A stretch of DNA of 64,000 nucleotides, from positions 5,315,501 to 5,379,500 of the forward strand of contig NZ_OW485601.1 in NCBI RefSeq assembly GCF_937425535.1. The letters are read 5' to 3'. The position numbers were made by a program, and so were the translations under genes. The notes beneath the pieces were generated by a model. The model saw only the letters and a program-made list of their open reading frames with translations, had not been told where the DNA came from and did no database searches. Positions 34,271 to 45,801 of this stretch are shown here, in pieces. How positions within the stretch are numbered: position 1 is the stretch's first letter; each line of letters starts with the position of its first letter. This stretch comes from Rhodovastum atsumiense. GTDB lineage: Bacteria > Pseudomonadota > Alphaproteobacteria > Acetobacterales > Acetobacteraceae.

Positions 34271-34993
34271 ATGATGCGCATCCTCGTCTTCCAGCATCTC
34301 GCCGTCGAGCATCCGGGGGTGTTCCGTGACCTGTGGGCGGCGCGCGGCGACCAGTACCGGGCGGTGGAGCTGGATGCGGGCGAGCCTGTCCCCGACCTTG
34401 ACGGCTTCGACCTGCTGGTGGCCATGGGCGGTCCGATGGACGTCTGGCAGGAAGACCTCCATCCCTGGCTGGTGGCCGAGAAGGCGGCGATCGCCACCTG
34501 GGTGCGCGATCTCGGCCGGCCCTATCTCGGCGTCTGCCTCGGGCACCAGTTGCTGGCGGCGGCGCTCGGGGGCGAGGTCGGGCTGATGGCGCGGCCCGAG
34601 GTCGGGCTGGCGGAGGTCGAGTTGACGCCGGAGGGGCGGGCGGATCCGCTGTTCGCCGGGCTGCCGGACCGCTGCCTGACCTTCCAGTGGCACGGCGCCG
34701 AGATCCGCCGCCTGCCGCCGGGCGGGGTCGTGCTTGCCGGCAATGCCGCCTGCCCGGTCCAGGCGATCCGCTGGGGGCGGCATGCCTACGGCGTCCAGTA
34801 CCATGTCGAGATCACGCCGCGGACCGTGCCGGACTGGCAGGCGATCCCCGAATACGCGGCCAGCCTGCAGGCAGCCCTCGGCGTGGACGGCGCGGCGCGG
34901 CTGGAAGGAGACGTGGCAGAGCGGCTGCCGGCCTTTGGCGCCGCGGCGTGGCGGCTGGATGCCAATCTGACGGCGATCGTTGGGGGCGGTTGA
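34271..34993 (+). CDS. Class I glutamine amidotransferase domain protein
   Basis: A 240-residue stand-alone GATase1. The nucleophile elbow GVCLGHQLLAAAL, the histidine/glutamate pair in VQYHVEITP, and the N-terminal VFQHLAVEHPGVFRDL are present, so the Cys-His-Glu triad is intact. No synthetase partner is adjacent. It resembles GMP-synthase-like amidotransferases of unknown acceptor, some of which hydrolyse gamma-glutamyl compounds. The start is ATG 34271 (or 34274) after AGGGAAAGG. Confidence 0.82.
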   Translation: MMRILVFQHLAVEHPGVFRDLWAARGDQYRAVELDAGEPVPDLDGFDLLVAMGGPMDVWQEDLHPWLVAEKAAIATWVRDLGRPYLGVCLGHQLLAAALGGEVGLMARPEVGLAEVELTPEGRADPLFAGLPDRCLTFQWHGAEIRRLPPGGVVLAGNAACPVQAIRWGRHAYGVQYHVEITPRTVPDWQAIPEYAASLQAALGVDGAARLEGDVAERLPAFGAAAWRLDANLTAIVGGG

Positions 34994-35835
34994 AGGGCAG
35001 GGATCTGCCCGCGGCTTACCTTCCCCACCGCCTCGCGCGCTTCTCGGCGTGATCCGTTCGATTGGCGCGCTGATCCATGCGCGCGACCGCCGGCCATTGC
35101 ATGCCTCCGTCTGGCCCCCCGTCTGGCACGCGCTCGTGCTGCCGGCCGCCGGACGGCACCTGGCAGCCCTTGGCGCCGCGTTCCTGCCTGCGACGTAGCG
35201 GATCTACGCCGGGCCCCGCCATGCATTCACGCCGCGGCAGTCGCGAGGCACTGCGGAACTTGCATGGTTTTGACCACGACTTTTCCAATACCCGCCGCAA
35301 TTCGCGTTGCCGGACATGGTGGGCGCGGTCATCCGTGATGACGCTGCCCGAAAGGTTGCGGGACTCCGGCACCAGGGAGCGGGATTCATGAGTGTCTTCC
35401 TGCGGATGCCGGTGATCCGAAATCGGCAGCAACTCCGCCCGAGCACAATCGTAATAATACGCGCATAAATGGCAAATATCATACAGAATTTGTAAATTTT
35501 ATATATCTGGGTAACTGCATTTTGAATCACCTAAAAGTGTATTAATATCACAAATAACTTTAACCTTGATCAATATTGAATTTCAGAAATTAGACCTATA
35601 TTTCCTTGCATGGAATGTTGGTTGCTTACCCTAACATTCCCTCGCCAGCTTTTGCAGGCGTCCGGACGCCGATCACCGCAGTCTTCAGGATGAACGACGG
35701 TGACCACGGCCATGCGCGCGACCTGAAGCGCGTGCGACCTGACATACGCGCGACCTGTCACGTCGCCGGCAAAACCCCCACTCAAGATTTGCTGACACTG
35801 ATCGCTCGTACGGGCATTAACAAAGGGAGAGTGAA
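34994..35835. other. 842-bp intergenic region, AT-rich second half
   Basis: No convincing gene was found. 34994-35400 is GC-rich and holds only short frames without support. 35400-35600 is strongly AT-rich. A perfect inverted repeat GGAATGTT-N13-AACATTCC lies at 35612-35640, about 200 bp upstream of the CsbD gene. TTGATCAATATTGAA at 35566-35580 resembles an FNR site only weakly. The stretch probably contains the CsbD promoter. Confidence 0.5.
35612..35640. promoter_or_regulatory. 8-bp perfect inverted repeat upstream of csbD-like gene
   Basis: GGAATGTT (35612-35619) and AACATTCC (35633-35640) are exact complements separated by 13 bp. It could be an operator for a dimeric regulator or a weak hairpin. 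No nearby gene other than the CsbD-family gene is oriented to use it. Confidence 0.4.
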
Positions 35836-36042
35836 ATGAATAAAGATCGTATCGTCGGCAAAGCCAAGGAAGTTCTTGGCACGGTTGAGGAATCGCTCGG
35901 CAAGGTCGTCGGCAGCTCCAAGCTGACAGCCGAAGGCCAGGGCGAGCATGCCGAGGGCAAGATCCAGAGCGCCACCGGCAGCGCGAAGGATGCCGCAAAA
36001 GATATCGCGAAAGAAGCCACGAAGGACGAAGAGAAGAAGTAA
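35836..36042 (+). CDS. CsbD-family stress protein
   Basis: A 68-residue hydrophilic protein beginning MNKDRIVGKAKEVLGTVEES and rich in Lys, Glu, Ala and Gly, with the repeated GKxxSxTG/AKD pattern typical of CsbD. The ATG at 35836 is preceded by AAAGGGAGAG. CsbD proteins are induced by general stress; their biochemical role is unclear. Confidence 0.9.
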   Translation: MNKDRIVGKAKEVLGTVEESLGKVVGSSKLTAEGQGEHAEGKIQSATGSAKDAAKDIAKEATKDEEKK

Positions 36043-36130
36043 TGCTACACGGAAGCGCCTGGAGCCAGAGGAAAATCTGGTGACAGGCGCGTCCGGTGCG
36101 AATTTATCAATCTGGAAAACTGGAAACAAC

Positions 36131-36283
36131 ATGCTGTCGTTGATAGTTCTCGTTGGCGCAATATACGGTCTATGGCGCTTAGAGTATTTTCCATTTAATA
36201 GAAGCTACTCCAGGCTTCCGAAATATAGCGAGTTCCGCCAGCGCAAGGTCGCCCCAGGTCTCGGGACCAGATCCAAACCGTAA
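36131..36283 (+). CDS. Small single-span membrane protein (50 aa)
   Basis: The frame encodes MLSLIVLVGAIYGLWRLEYF as one membrane helix, then a basic, aromatic tail (RSYSRLPKYSEFRQRK). No homologue is recognised and the Shine-Dalgarno is weak, so it is tentative. It lies 88 bp after the CsbD gene and just before a hairpin terminator, consistent with a two-gene transcript. Confidence 0.4.
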   Translation: MLSLIVLVGAIYGLWRLEYFPFNRSYSRLPKYSEFRQRKVAPGLGTRSKP

Positions 36284-36316
36284 GTCCGGGTCGCTCCTGG
36301 GGGTGAAACGATCACG

Positions 36317-36340
36317 AAAATGCGGGTCCGCCCGCGTTTT
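36317..36340 (+). terminator. Rho-independent terminator
   Basis: AAAATGCGGG and CCCGCGTTTT pair around TCCG (one G-T wobble), ending in TTTT. It closes the CsbD/small-protein unit. Confidence 0.8.
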
Positions 36341-36463
36341 CCATGATGTTTCAGCAACAATCCTGATCCAGCCATCCGTCGGTGCCGTGGGCGCCGGAGT
36401 CTGTCACGGCGCCGCGCGTTACAGGCGCGGTTGCGTCCGACGGGTGGGGATCAGCGGCAACGA

Positions 36464-37081
36464 ATGAAAGACAAGAACATGTTCGGCATGAGTCGTACGC
36501 ACGACATCGCGACCGAGGCGGCTCTCCGTGACGAACGGGAGCTTGATGCCGGGTCCTCCGCCCAAACATCCCGGCAATCCACGTTCCTGAGCTGGCTGCA
36601 GGACGACTCGCCATACATCGCCATGCTGCTGCTGACGCTGATTGGCATCGTCCTGCGGCTGCCCATGGGCTACTGGATGATCATGATCCCGGTGTTTGGC
36701 TGTATTTGTGTCGCCGTGGGATGGCGCCACTTCGAAACCCAGGATGCCCGCCTGCAACTGGTCTACACGCAGGGACTGAGCTGGCTCGCCTTGGCCCTTG
36801 CCGTCTATATGCTGCGCAATGACACCGGCGTGCAGGGCGTGCTGAGCGAGAATGCGACCGCGCTCGCGTTGATGACCCTGCTGGCGCTCGGCACCTTCGT
36901 AGCCGGATTGCAGGCACGGGTCTGGCGGATCTGCGCGGTCGGCGGCATCCTTTTCCTCGCCGTGCCGGGCATGGGGTGGCTTGACCAGTCGGCCGTGCTG
37001 ATGGTTGCTGCCACTCTGGTGGTGATTGCCATTGGCGGCCTGGTCTGGTGGCTGGACCAGCGGCGGCATGGCACCGCCTAG
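36464..37081 (+). CDS. Hypothetical membrane protein (205 aa)
   Basis: Not recognised. After a polar N-terminus (about 50 residues) there are five or six hydrophobic helices: YIAMLLLTLIGIVLRL, YWMIMIPVFGCICVAV, SWLALALAVYML, ATALALMTLLALGTFV, ICAVGGILFLAVPGM and LMVAATLVVIAIGGLVWWL. The start is ATG 36464; ATG 36479 is the alternative. It precedes the methyltransferase gene by 249 bp, which contain no gene. Confidence 0.65.
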   Translation: MKDKNMFGMSRTHDIATEAALRDERELDAGSSAQTSRQSTFLSWLQDDSPYIAMLLLTLIGIVLRLPMGYWMIMIPVFGCICVAVGWRHFETQDARLQLVYTQGLSWLALALAVYMLRNDTGVQGVLSENATALALMTLLALGTFVAGLQARVWRICAVGGILFLAVPGMGWLDQSAVLMVAATLVVIAIGGLVWWLDQRRHGTA

Positions 37082-37330
37082 AGCCTCATCCTGCCATGCG
37101 GGGCCCCGCGTCGGATAAAGATGCCCGCCGCGACACGGAACCGGAGCATTTGCCGCGCGCCGATGCGAACGGAAAATGCTTCAGTCATCGGACGGGCATC
37201 GGCCCTGTCCGGACCAGGTTGAGGCCACGCGATCGCGGGGAGCCGGGGCCGCTCGTGCTCTCCACGGCCACATGATCAAGGTATGACAACCCGCGCTCTT
37301 GTGCGGATACAGATCGGAAGGCCCCTTCCC

Positions 37331-38533
37331 ATGTATGCACCTCTGCCCGTGGACGACCAGGAACCGGTTGGAGCGCAGGCAAAAGCATTGACCGGGGTCG
37401 TGCTCGATCGTCTCGTCCGTGCGCTTTCCAGGACGCCGGTGCCCTTCGAGATCCAGCGTCCCGATCACGCCGTGTGGTCCTTCGGCGAGGGCTCGGCGAC
37501 CTTCCGTGTCATCCTGCGGAACAGACGCGCCCTGCGCGCATTGACCAGCCTGGACCAGGGACGGTTCGCCGATGCGTATCTTGCCGGCGACATCGATCTC
37601 GAAGGCGACATGCTGCAGCCGTTCGAGTTGCGTCGCCGGCTCAAGGATGTCCATCTGCTGGCCAGCGCGTGGCGTTTCCTCCAGCCGTTGCTGGTCGGAC
37701 AGGTCCGCATGAACCGGCGGGCAATCCGATCCCACTACGATGTCGATCCGGCCTTCTTCCTGGGGTTCCTTGATCCGCAGGCTCCCTGTTACACGCAGGG
37801 GATCTACCTCGATCCCGCCGAGACGCTCGAGGCCGCGACGCTGCGCAAGTTCGCTTATTGCTACGAGAAGCTGGAGTTGAAGCCGGGTGACCACATCCTG
37901 GAGATCGGCCCGGGCTGGGGCGCGTGGTGCGAATATGCATCCGCGCGTGGCGTCAGGTGCACCGGCATCACGAATTCACGAATGTCCGCCGATTACCTGC
38001 GCGAGCGGGCGAAGACGCTCGGATATGACTGGAACATCATCCTGACCGACCTTCTCGGTCACCGGACGCATGAGACATACGACGCGATCATCATCATGGG
38101 CGTGATCGAACACCTGCCGCAATACGATCGCGTAGCACAAAAATTCATCTCCCTGCTGAAGCCTGGCAAGAAAATATTTCTTGATGCGAGCGCCTGCACG
38201 AAGAAATATGAACTATCATCCTTCATGGTCAAGCATATCTATCCCGGAAACCACTCATTTCTTGTATTGCATGACTTCCTTGCGGCCATTTCCAGGACCC
38301 CGCTTCGGGTGGTGGAATTGTATAAAGACAGCTATAGTTATTTTCTGACATTTCGACAATGGGCACGCAACCTGGATCGCAACAGGGAGGCATTGGTTGG
38401 GCGTTTTGGCGAATACGACTATCGCCGGTTCCGCCTCTATCTATGGGGTGGTGCCTACGAATTCCTGAGCCACAGTCTGGATTGCTATCGCATGGTTATT
38501 CAGCAGCCGACACCCTTCCCTGAGGTCGCATAG
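37331..38533 (+). CDS. Cyclopropane-fatty-acyl-phospholipid synthase family methyltransferase
   Basis: A 400-residue SAM-dependent methyltransferase. N-terminal part: GQGRFADAYLAGDIDLEGDM-like segment (seen as QGRFADAYLAGDIDLEG) and SHYDVDPAFFLGFLD, both CFA-synthase hallmarks. The SAM-binding motif I reads EIGPGWGAW, followed by VRCTGITNS and IIIMGVIEHLPQYD. The C-terminal part contains FLDASACTKKYELSS and an aromatic-rich end. It would modify membrane lipids or a related acyl substrate. Motif differences in the C-terminal half suggest a family member rather than canonical Cfa. The start is ATG 37331. A permease gene follows by 7 bp. Confidence 0.8.
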   Translation: MYAPLPVDDQEPVGAQAKALTGVVLDRLVRALSRTPVPFEIQRPDHAVWSFGEGSATFRVILRNRRALRALTSLDQGRFADAYLAGDIDLEGDMLQPFELRRRLKDVHLLASAWRFLQPLLVGQVRMNRRAIRSHYDVDPAFFLGFLDPQAPCYTQGIYLDPAETLEAATLRKFAYCYEKLELKPGDHILEIGPGWGAWCEYASARGVRCTGITNSRMSADYLRERAKTLGYDWNIILTDLLGHRTHETYDAIIIMGVIEHLPQYDRVAQKFISLLKPGKKIFLDASACTKKYELSSFMVKHIYPGNHSFLVLHDFLAAISRTPLRVVELYKDSYSYFLTFRQWARNLDRNREALVGRFGEYDYRRFRLYLWGGAYEFLSHSLDCYRMVIQQPTPFPEVA

Positions 38534-38540
38534 CCAGGCG

Positions 38541-39662
38541 ATGTCCGGCGGAACCGATCCGAGCGCCCTGGTGGACACGACGACCGAGGCTGCCCACCCG
38601 ACGAAGCGCCTCGCAATGCCGCTGCCCGAGAACGCCAGCACGGTGTTTCTCGGTGGGTTGTTCGTGCTGGCCTGTCTCGGCGCGCTGTATCTGGCCAGCG
38701 AGATCGTGTTGCCGATCATGCTGGCCTTCGTGCTGAACCTGCTGCTGCAGCCGGTGGTGCGGTTGCTCGTGCGGTTGTGGTTGCCGCGCGCGCTCGCGGC
38801 GGTGGTGGCGGTCGTCCTGCTGGTGTCGGTGGTTGGCGGGATGGGCACTGCCCTCAGCGGTCCCGCCGCAACCTGGGCCGAACGGCTGCCTGAGGCGGTG
38901 CCACGCCTGCAGAAGCAGTTGCGTTTCCTGAACCATCCGATCGCGATGGGAGAGCGCATGCTTGCGCAGGTGCAGGGCACGACGATCGGAGCGGGACCGC
39001 CCTCCGAGGGGCAGCCGGTGCGGCTCGTGAACCTGTTCGATACGCTGTTCTCCGGCACCCGCGCGCTGGCCGGGGGTGTGTTCACGACATTGCTGGTGCT
39101 GATCTACCTGCTGATCTTCGGCGAGTTGTTCCTGCGCCGCATGGTCGAGATCCTGCCACACCCCGGCGACAAGCGCCGGGCGGTGGAGATCACGCTGCGC
39201 ATCGAGCATGACCTGTCATCCTACCTGCTGACGGTCACCACCATCAACGCAGTGGTCGGTGTGGCAACGGGAGGGGTGATGGCGCTTTGTGGCATGCCGG
39301 ATGCCGTGCTGTGGGGGGCCGCGGCGTTCATGCTGAATTTCGTGCCGATCCTGGGCCCGTTGATGGGCGTGGTGCTGTTCGTGTTGGCCGGTGCGCTGGC
39401 GTTGGGCGTCCACTGGGTGGCGGTTCTGCCGGCGGGGCTGTACCTCATCATCCACCTGGCAGAGGGCGAGGTCGTGACGCCGCTGCTGCTCTCACGGCGC
39501 TTCACCATTAATCCGGTGGCACTCGTCCTGGCCCTGGTGTTCTGGTACTGGATGTGGGGCATTGCCGGTGCGGTGCTGGCAGTGCCGATGCTGGCCATTA
39601 CCAAGATTATCTGCGATGATATTCCATCACTGCGCGCCCTCGGGCATTTCCTGGAGGGATAA
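38541..39662 (+). CDS. AI-2E family transporter (PerM-like)
   Basis: A 373-residue membrane protein with eight predicted helices. The family patterns are LYLASEIVLPIMLAFVLNLLLQPVVR, FGELFLRRMVEILP, LLTVTTINAVVGVATG, LNFVPILGPLMGVVLF and a C-terminal LALVFWYWMWGIAGAVLAVP. Members export small molecules or ions (AI-2 or Na+/H+ reported for some). It is likely cotranscribed with the lipid methyltransferase gene. Confidence 0.85.
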   Translation: MSGGTDPSALVDTTTEAAHPTKRLAMPLPENASTVFLGGLFVLACLGALYLASEIVLPIMLAFVLNLLLQPVVRLLVRLWLPRALAAVVAVVLLVSVVGGMGTALSGPAATWAERLPEAVPRLQKQLRFLNHPIAMGERMLAQVQGTTIGAGPPSEGQPVRLVNLFDTLFSGTRALAGGVFTTLLVLIYLLIFGELFLRRMVEILPHPGDKRRAVEITLRIEHDLSSYLLTVTTINAVVGVATGGVMALCGMPDAVLWGAAAFMLNFVPILGPLMGVVLFVLAGALALGVHWVAVLPAGLYLIIHLAEGEVVTPLLLSRRFTINPVALVLALVFWYWMWGIAGAVLAVPMLAITKIICDDIPSLRALGHFLEG

Positions 39663-39876
39663 TTTGCAGGTCTTGCCTGGACCTGCGCGCGTGATCACGC
39701 CTTGCAGTGTCACGCCATGCCTCGCACGGATCGCCTGGGAAAGTTCCACCTCCGCGACGGAAACAGCTGTCAGGGTAATGGATGAAAGGGACGCGACGGG
39801 CGCGGCCACACAGGGCCGCGGCGGCGAACCGCGTGCCCCACGCAGAAGTGGACCGATGGGCAACGCCCTGCCGCTG

Positions 39877-40524
39877 TCAGCCGTAACGGAATGACAGCAC
39901 CTCCGGAGGCATGGTCACGTCCGGCAGGTTGCGTGGATCGGCGACCGGCGCATCGACGCGCACGCCCACGGGTACAACGCCGGCCCAGGCAGGAAAACAG
40001 TAGTCGGTATCGTCGTCTTCCGGTTGGCCGGTGCGCACCTTGGCGGAGGCTTCGGCAAGCGGGAGTGACAACAGCGCGGTGGCTTTCAGTTCCTGGTCAG
40101 TGACCGGCCGCAGCCGGTCCCATTGCCCGGGGACGAGGCCATTGACGAAGCGTGCCAACTGGCGCCGCTTCTCGTCGTCATCGGTGATCTTCCGTGCGGT
40201 GCCGAATACCATCACGGAACGGTGGTTGATGTTGTAGTTGTAGGCCGAGCGGGCCAGCACCAGGCCGTCGACGATCGAGATGCAGACGCAGACTTCCTGG
40301 CCATCGACACTGCGCATCATGCGGCTGGCGTTGGAGCCGTGCCAGTAGAGCGTGTCGCCCTCGCGCCATTGCATGATCGGTGTCACCACCGGCCGGCCTT
40401 CGTGCACATAGGCGATATGGGCGAAAGGCATCGCGTCGATGATGCCGTGGATCGTCTCCGTGTCGTATTTGGCCAGCCAGTGATAACGCCTGACCCGCGT
40501 GCGCTCGCTTGGTGCCTCGCTCAT
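39877..40524 (-). CDS. Pyridoxamine 5'-phosphate oxidase-like flavin split-barrel protein (Pyridox_ox_2 type)
   Basis: A 215-residue split-barrel protein. Features: RVRRYHWLAKYDTETIHGII at the N-terminus, FAHIAYVHEGRPVVTPIMQW, TLYWHGSNASRMMRS, and VDGLVLARSAYNYNINHRSVMVFGTAR, ending with DDDTDYCFPAWAGVVPV. These match the Pyridox_ox_2 group of PNPOx-like proteins, which bind flavin or haem; true PNPOx activity is unlikely. It is divergent from anfH with a 512-bp shared upstream region. Anf3, an oxygen-consuming FAD/haem protein needed with Fe-nitrogenase in Rhodobacter, may belong to the same fold; I cannot verify this here, so an Anf3-like role is speculative. Other residues near the usual HH-x-x-N motif are changed to NYNIN. 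Confidence 0.8.
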   Translation of the reverse strand: MSEAPSERTRVRRYHWLAKYDTETIHGIIDAMPFAHIAYVHEGRPVVTPIMQWREGDTLYWHGSNASRMMRSVDGQEVCVCISIVDGLVLARSAYNYNINHRSVMVFGTARKITDDDEKRRQLARFVNGLVPGQWDRLRPVTDQELKATALLSLPLAEASAKVRTGQPEDDDTDYCFPAWAGVVPVGVRVDAPVADPRNLPDVTMPPEVLSFRYG

Positions 40525-41864
<1,340 letters not shown>

Positions 41865-41872
41865 GCCGATGA

Positions 41873-43504
<1,632 letters not shown>

Positions 43505-43515
43505 GGGAGGTTGCC

Positions 43516-43872
43516 ATGACGCATTACGACCTGCCCAAAGAGCGTGTCGAACTGATGGTCGACCATATTCTGAAGAACTGCCTGTGGCAGTTCCACTCGC
43601 GCTCCTGGGACCGCAAGCGGCAGAATGCCGAGATCCTGCTGAAGACCCGGCAGATCCTCTGCGGCGAGCCGATGGCCACCGACACCCCGGCCGACCGCTG
43701 CTACATGGCCGACGCCATCTGCCTCGCCGAAGCCTACCAGGAAAAGTTCCCCTGGCTCGCCGACATGGACAAGGAGGAGATCAAGCTGCTGATCGCCACG
43801 CTGCACGAGCGGCTCGATCATCTCACCATCGGCGGCTCGCTGAACGAAGAGCTCAACGACCAGCATTACTGA
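43516..43872 (+). CDS. anfG: Fe-only nitrogenase delta subunit
   Basis: A 118-residue small subunit found only in alternative nitrogenases. It reads [20 protein letters not shown] at the start, then [20 protein letters not shown] and the C-terminal [17 protein letters not shown], all typical of AnfG rather than VnfG. It starts 11 bp after anfD (Shine-Dalgarno GGGAGG) and ends 13 bp before anfK. The delta subunit stabilises the complex and helps cofactor insertion. Confidence 0.95.
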   Translation: MTHYDLPKERVELMVDHILKNCLWQFHSRSWDRKRQNAEILLKTRQILCGEPMATDTPADRCYMADAICLAEAYQEKFPWLADMDKEEIKLLIATLHERLDHLTIGGSLNEELNDQHY

Positions 43873-43885
43873 CGGGGGACCCCTC

Positions 43886-45274
43886 ATGACCTGCGAACTG
43901 AAGGCCAAGGACCGGCTTGGCACGATCAATCCGATCTTCACCTGTCAGCCAGCCGGTGCGCAGTACGCCAGCATCGGCATCAAGGATTGCATCGGCATCG
44001 TGCATGGCGGCCAGGGCTGCGTCATGTTTGTCCGCCTGCTGATCTCCCAGCACCTGAAGGAGAGCTTCGAGATCGCGTCTTCCTCGGTGCACGAGGACGG
44101 CGCGGTGTTCGGCGCGCTCGACCGGGTGGAGACGGCGGTGGACGTGCTGCTGACCCGCTATCCGCATGTGAAGGTGGTGCCGATCATCACCACCTGTTCC
44201 ACCGAGATCATCGGCGACGACGTCGACGGGCTCGTCAACAAGCTCAACGAGGGCCTGCTGAAGGAGAAGTTCGCCGACCGGGAGATCCACCTGATCCCGG
44301 TGCATACGCCCAGCTTCGTCGGCAGCATGGTGCACGGCTACGACAACGCCGTGCGCGATTTCGTCCGCCACTTCGCGCAGAAGGGCGAGCCCAACGGCAA
44401 GATCAACCTGCTGACCGGCTGGGCGAACCCAGGCGACGTGAAGGAACTGAAGTCGCTGCTGCACGAGATGGATGTCGACGCCACGGTGCTGTTCGAAATC
44501 GAGAGCTTCGACTCGCCGCTGATGCCCGACAAGAGCGCGGTGTCCCACGGCGCCACCACCATCGCCGACCTGCAGAGCACCGGCAGCGCGCTGGCGACGG
44601 TCGCGCTGAACCGCTACGAGGGCGCCAAGGCCGCCACCTACCTGGAGGAAGAGTTCGGCGTGCCGGCGGTGATCGGCCCGAGCCCGATCGGCATCCGCAA
44701 CACCGACACCTTCCTGCACACCCTGCGCCGTCTGACCGGCAAGCCGATCCCGCGCTCGCTGGTGGAGGCGCGCGGCGTGGCCATCGACGCGATCACCGAC
44801 CTGACCCACATGTTCCTCGCCGACAAGAAGGTCGCGATCTACGGCAATCCCGACCTGGTGATCGGGCTCGCCGAGTTCTGCCTCGATCTGGAAATGAAGC
44901 CGGTGCTGCTGCTGCTCGGCGACGACAACGCGGCCTATGGGGATGATCCGCGGATCAAGGCGCTGCAGGACGGCGTCGACTTCGACATGGAGATCATCAG
45001 CAACGCCGATTTGTGGGAGCTGGAGGATCGTATCAAGAACCGTGGGCTCGAACTGGACCTGATCCTCGGCCATTCCAAGGGACGCTTCGTCTCGATCGAG
45101 TACAACATCCCGATGGTGCGGGTGGGCTTCCCGACCTATGACCGTGCCGGGCTCTATCGCTACCCGGTGGTCGGTTACACCGGTGCGACCTGGCTCGCCG
45201 AGCAGATGGCCAACGCGCTGTTCACCGACATGGAGCACAAGAAGAACAAGGAGTGGATCCTGAACGTGTGGTGA
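43886..45274 (+). CDS. anfK: Fe-only nitrogenase beta subunit
   Basis: A 462-residue subunit that completes the P-cluster with Cys20 (IFTCQPAGAQ), Cys45 (GGQGCVMF) and Cys104 (TTCSTEIIGDD). ASIGIKDCIGIVHGGQGC and LGHSKGRFVSIEYNIP are family signatures. It lacks the long N-terminal extension of NifK, as expected for AnfK. The last residues NKEWILNVW resemble other AnfK proteins. The next gene lies 86 bp downstream. No anfA, anfO, anfR or cofactor-assembly gene is within the window, so those functions must be encoded elsewhere. Confidence 0.97.
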   Translation: MTCELKAKDRLGTINPIFTCQPAGAQYASIGIKDCIGIVHGGQGCVMFVRLLISQHLKESFEIASSSVHEDGAVFGALDRVETAVDVLLTRYPHVKVVPIITTCSTEIIGDDVDGLVNKLNEGLLKEKFADREIHLIPVHTPSFVGSMVHGYDNAVRDFVRHFAQKGEPNGKINLLTGWANPGDVKELKSLLHEMDVDATVLFEIESFDSPLMPDKSAVSHGATTIADLQSTGSALATVALNRYEGAKAATYLEEEFGVPAVIGPSPIGIRNTDTFLHTLRRLTGKPIPRSLVEARGVAIDAITDLTHMFLADKKVAIYGNPDLVIGLAEFCLDLEMKPVLLLLGDDNAAYGDDPRIKALQDGVDFDMEIISNADLWELEDRIKNRGLELDLILGHSKGRFVSIEYNIPMVRVGFPTYDRAGLYRYPVVGYTGATWLAEQMANALFTDMEHKKNKEWILNVW

Positions 45275-45360
45275 TCGGCGTTCCGGGGCGGGGGAGGGAT
45301 GCCTCCGTCCCGGTGGCGGTGAGCGACCATTGGCGTTTCAGGGAACCGGAAGGCGGGGCC

Positions 45361-45801
45361 ATGGGCTACGAGATGATCGAGGCGGACCGGGAGATGTTCG
45401 AGCGGAGCTGGCGCGACGCCCAGGGCTATCATCGCCGGGCTGCCCAGTTCGCCGCGGAGGGCCAGCGGCCGAGCCTGGTGTTCAATGTTGGCTCGGTGGC
45501 GCTGGAGCGCTACCTGGTGGCCCTGTGCGCCCTGCACGGGGCGATGCCGTTCAACCACAACTACACCGCGCTGGCGTTGGCGGCGGAGAGCGTGGTCGCG
45601 GTGCCGGCGGCGCTGGTCGGGGAGATCCGTTCACTCGACCGGATCTTCAACATCTGCTCGGTCGATGACTACCATCACGGCGAGCCGGAGCCCGACGACG
45701 CCCGGCGCGTGCTGGCCATGTGCGAGGGCGTGCGCGCGCTGTTCGACCCGGCCGCGATCGAAAAGCTGCGTGCGGAGGTCAGCCCAGCTCGAACGTCGTG
45801 A
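45361..45801 (+). CDS. HEPN-domain-like protein downstream of anfK
   Basis: A 146-residue, mostly helical protein. FNVGSVALERYLVALCALHG followed by MPFNHNYTALALAAESV resembles the HEPN core (S-x-x-A-E-x-x-L-K-A-L-x-x...H). The catalytic R-x4-6-H ribonuclease motif is not clearly present (RDAQGYH near residue 18 is the nearest). It is on the same strand 86 bp after anfK, with GGAAGGCGGGG before the ATG, and is probably the last gene of the nitrogenase transcript. It does not resemble AnfO or AnfR as I know them. An in-frame upstream start overlapping the anfK end is less likely. Function unknown. Confidence 0.7.
   Translation: MGYEMIEADREMFERSWRDAQGYHRRAAQFAAEGQRPSLVFNVGSVALERYLVALCALHGAMPFNHNYTALALAAESVVAVPAALVGEIRSLDRIFNICSVDDYHHGEPEPDDARRVLAMCEGVRALFDPAAIEKLRAEVSPARTS

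Noticed and set aside
34994-35200. Short open frame after the amidotransferase gene
   Set aside because: No Shine-Dalgarno, no recognisable domain, and the frame runs out of the coding-like composition.
35566-35580. FNR box TTGATCAATATTGAA
   Set aside because: The right half does not match ATCAA, and no gene start is at suitable distance.
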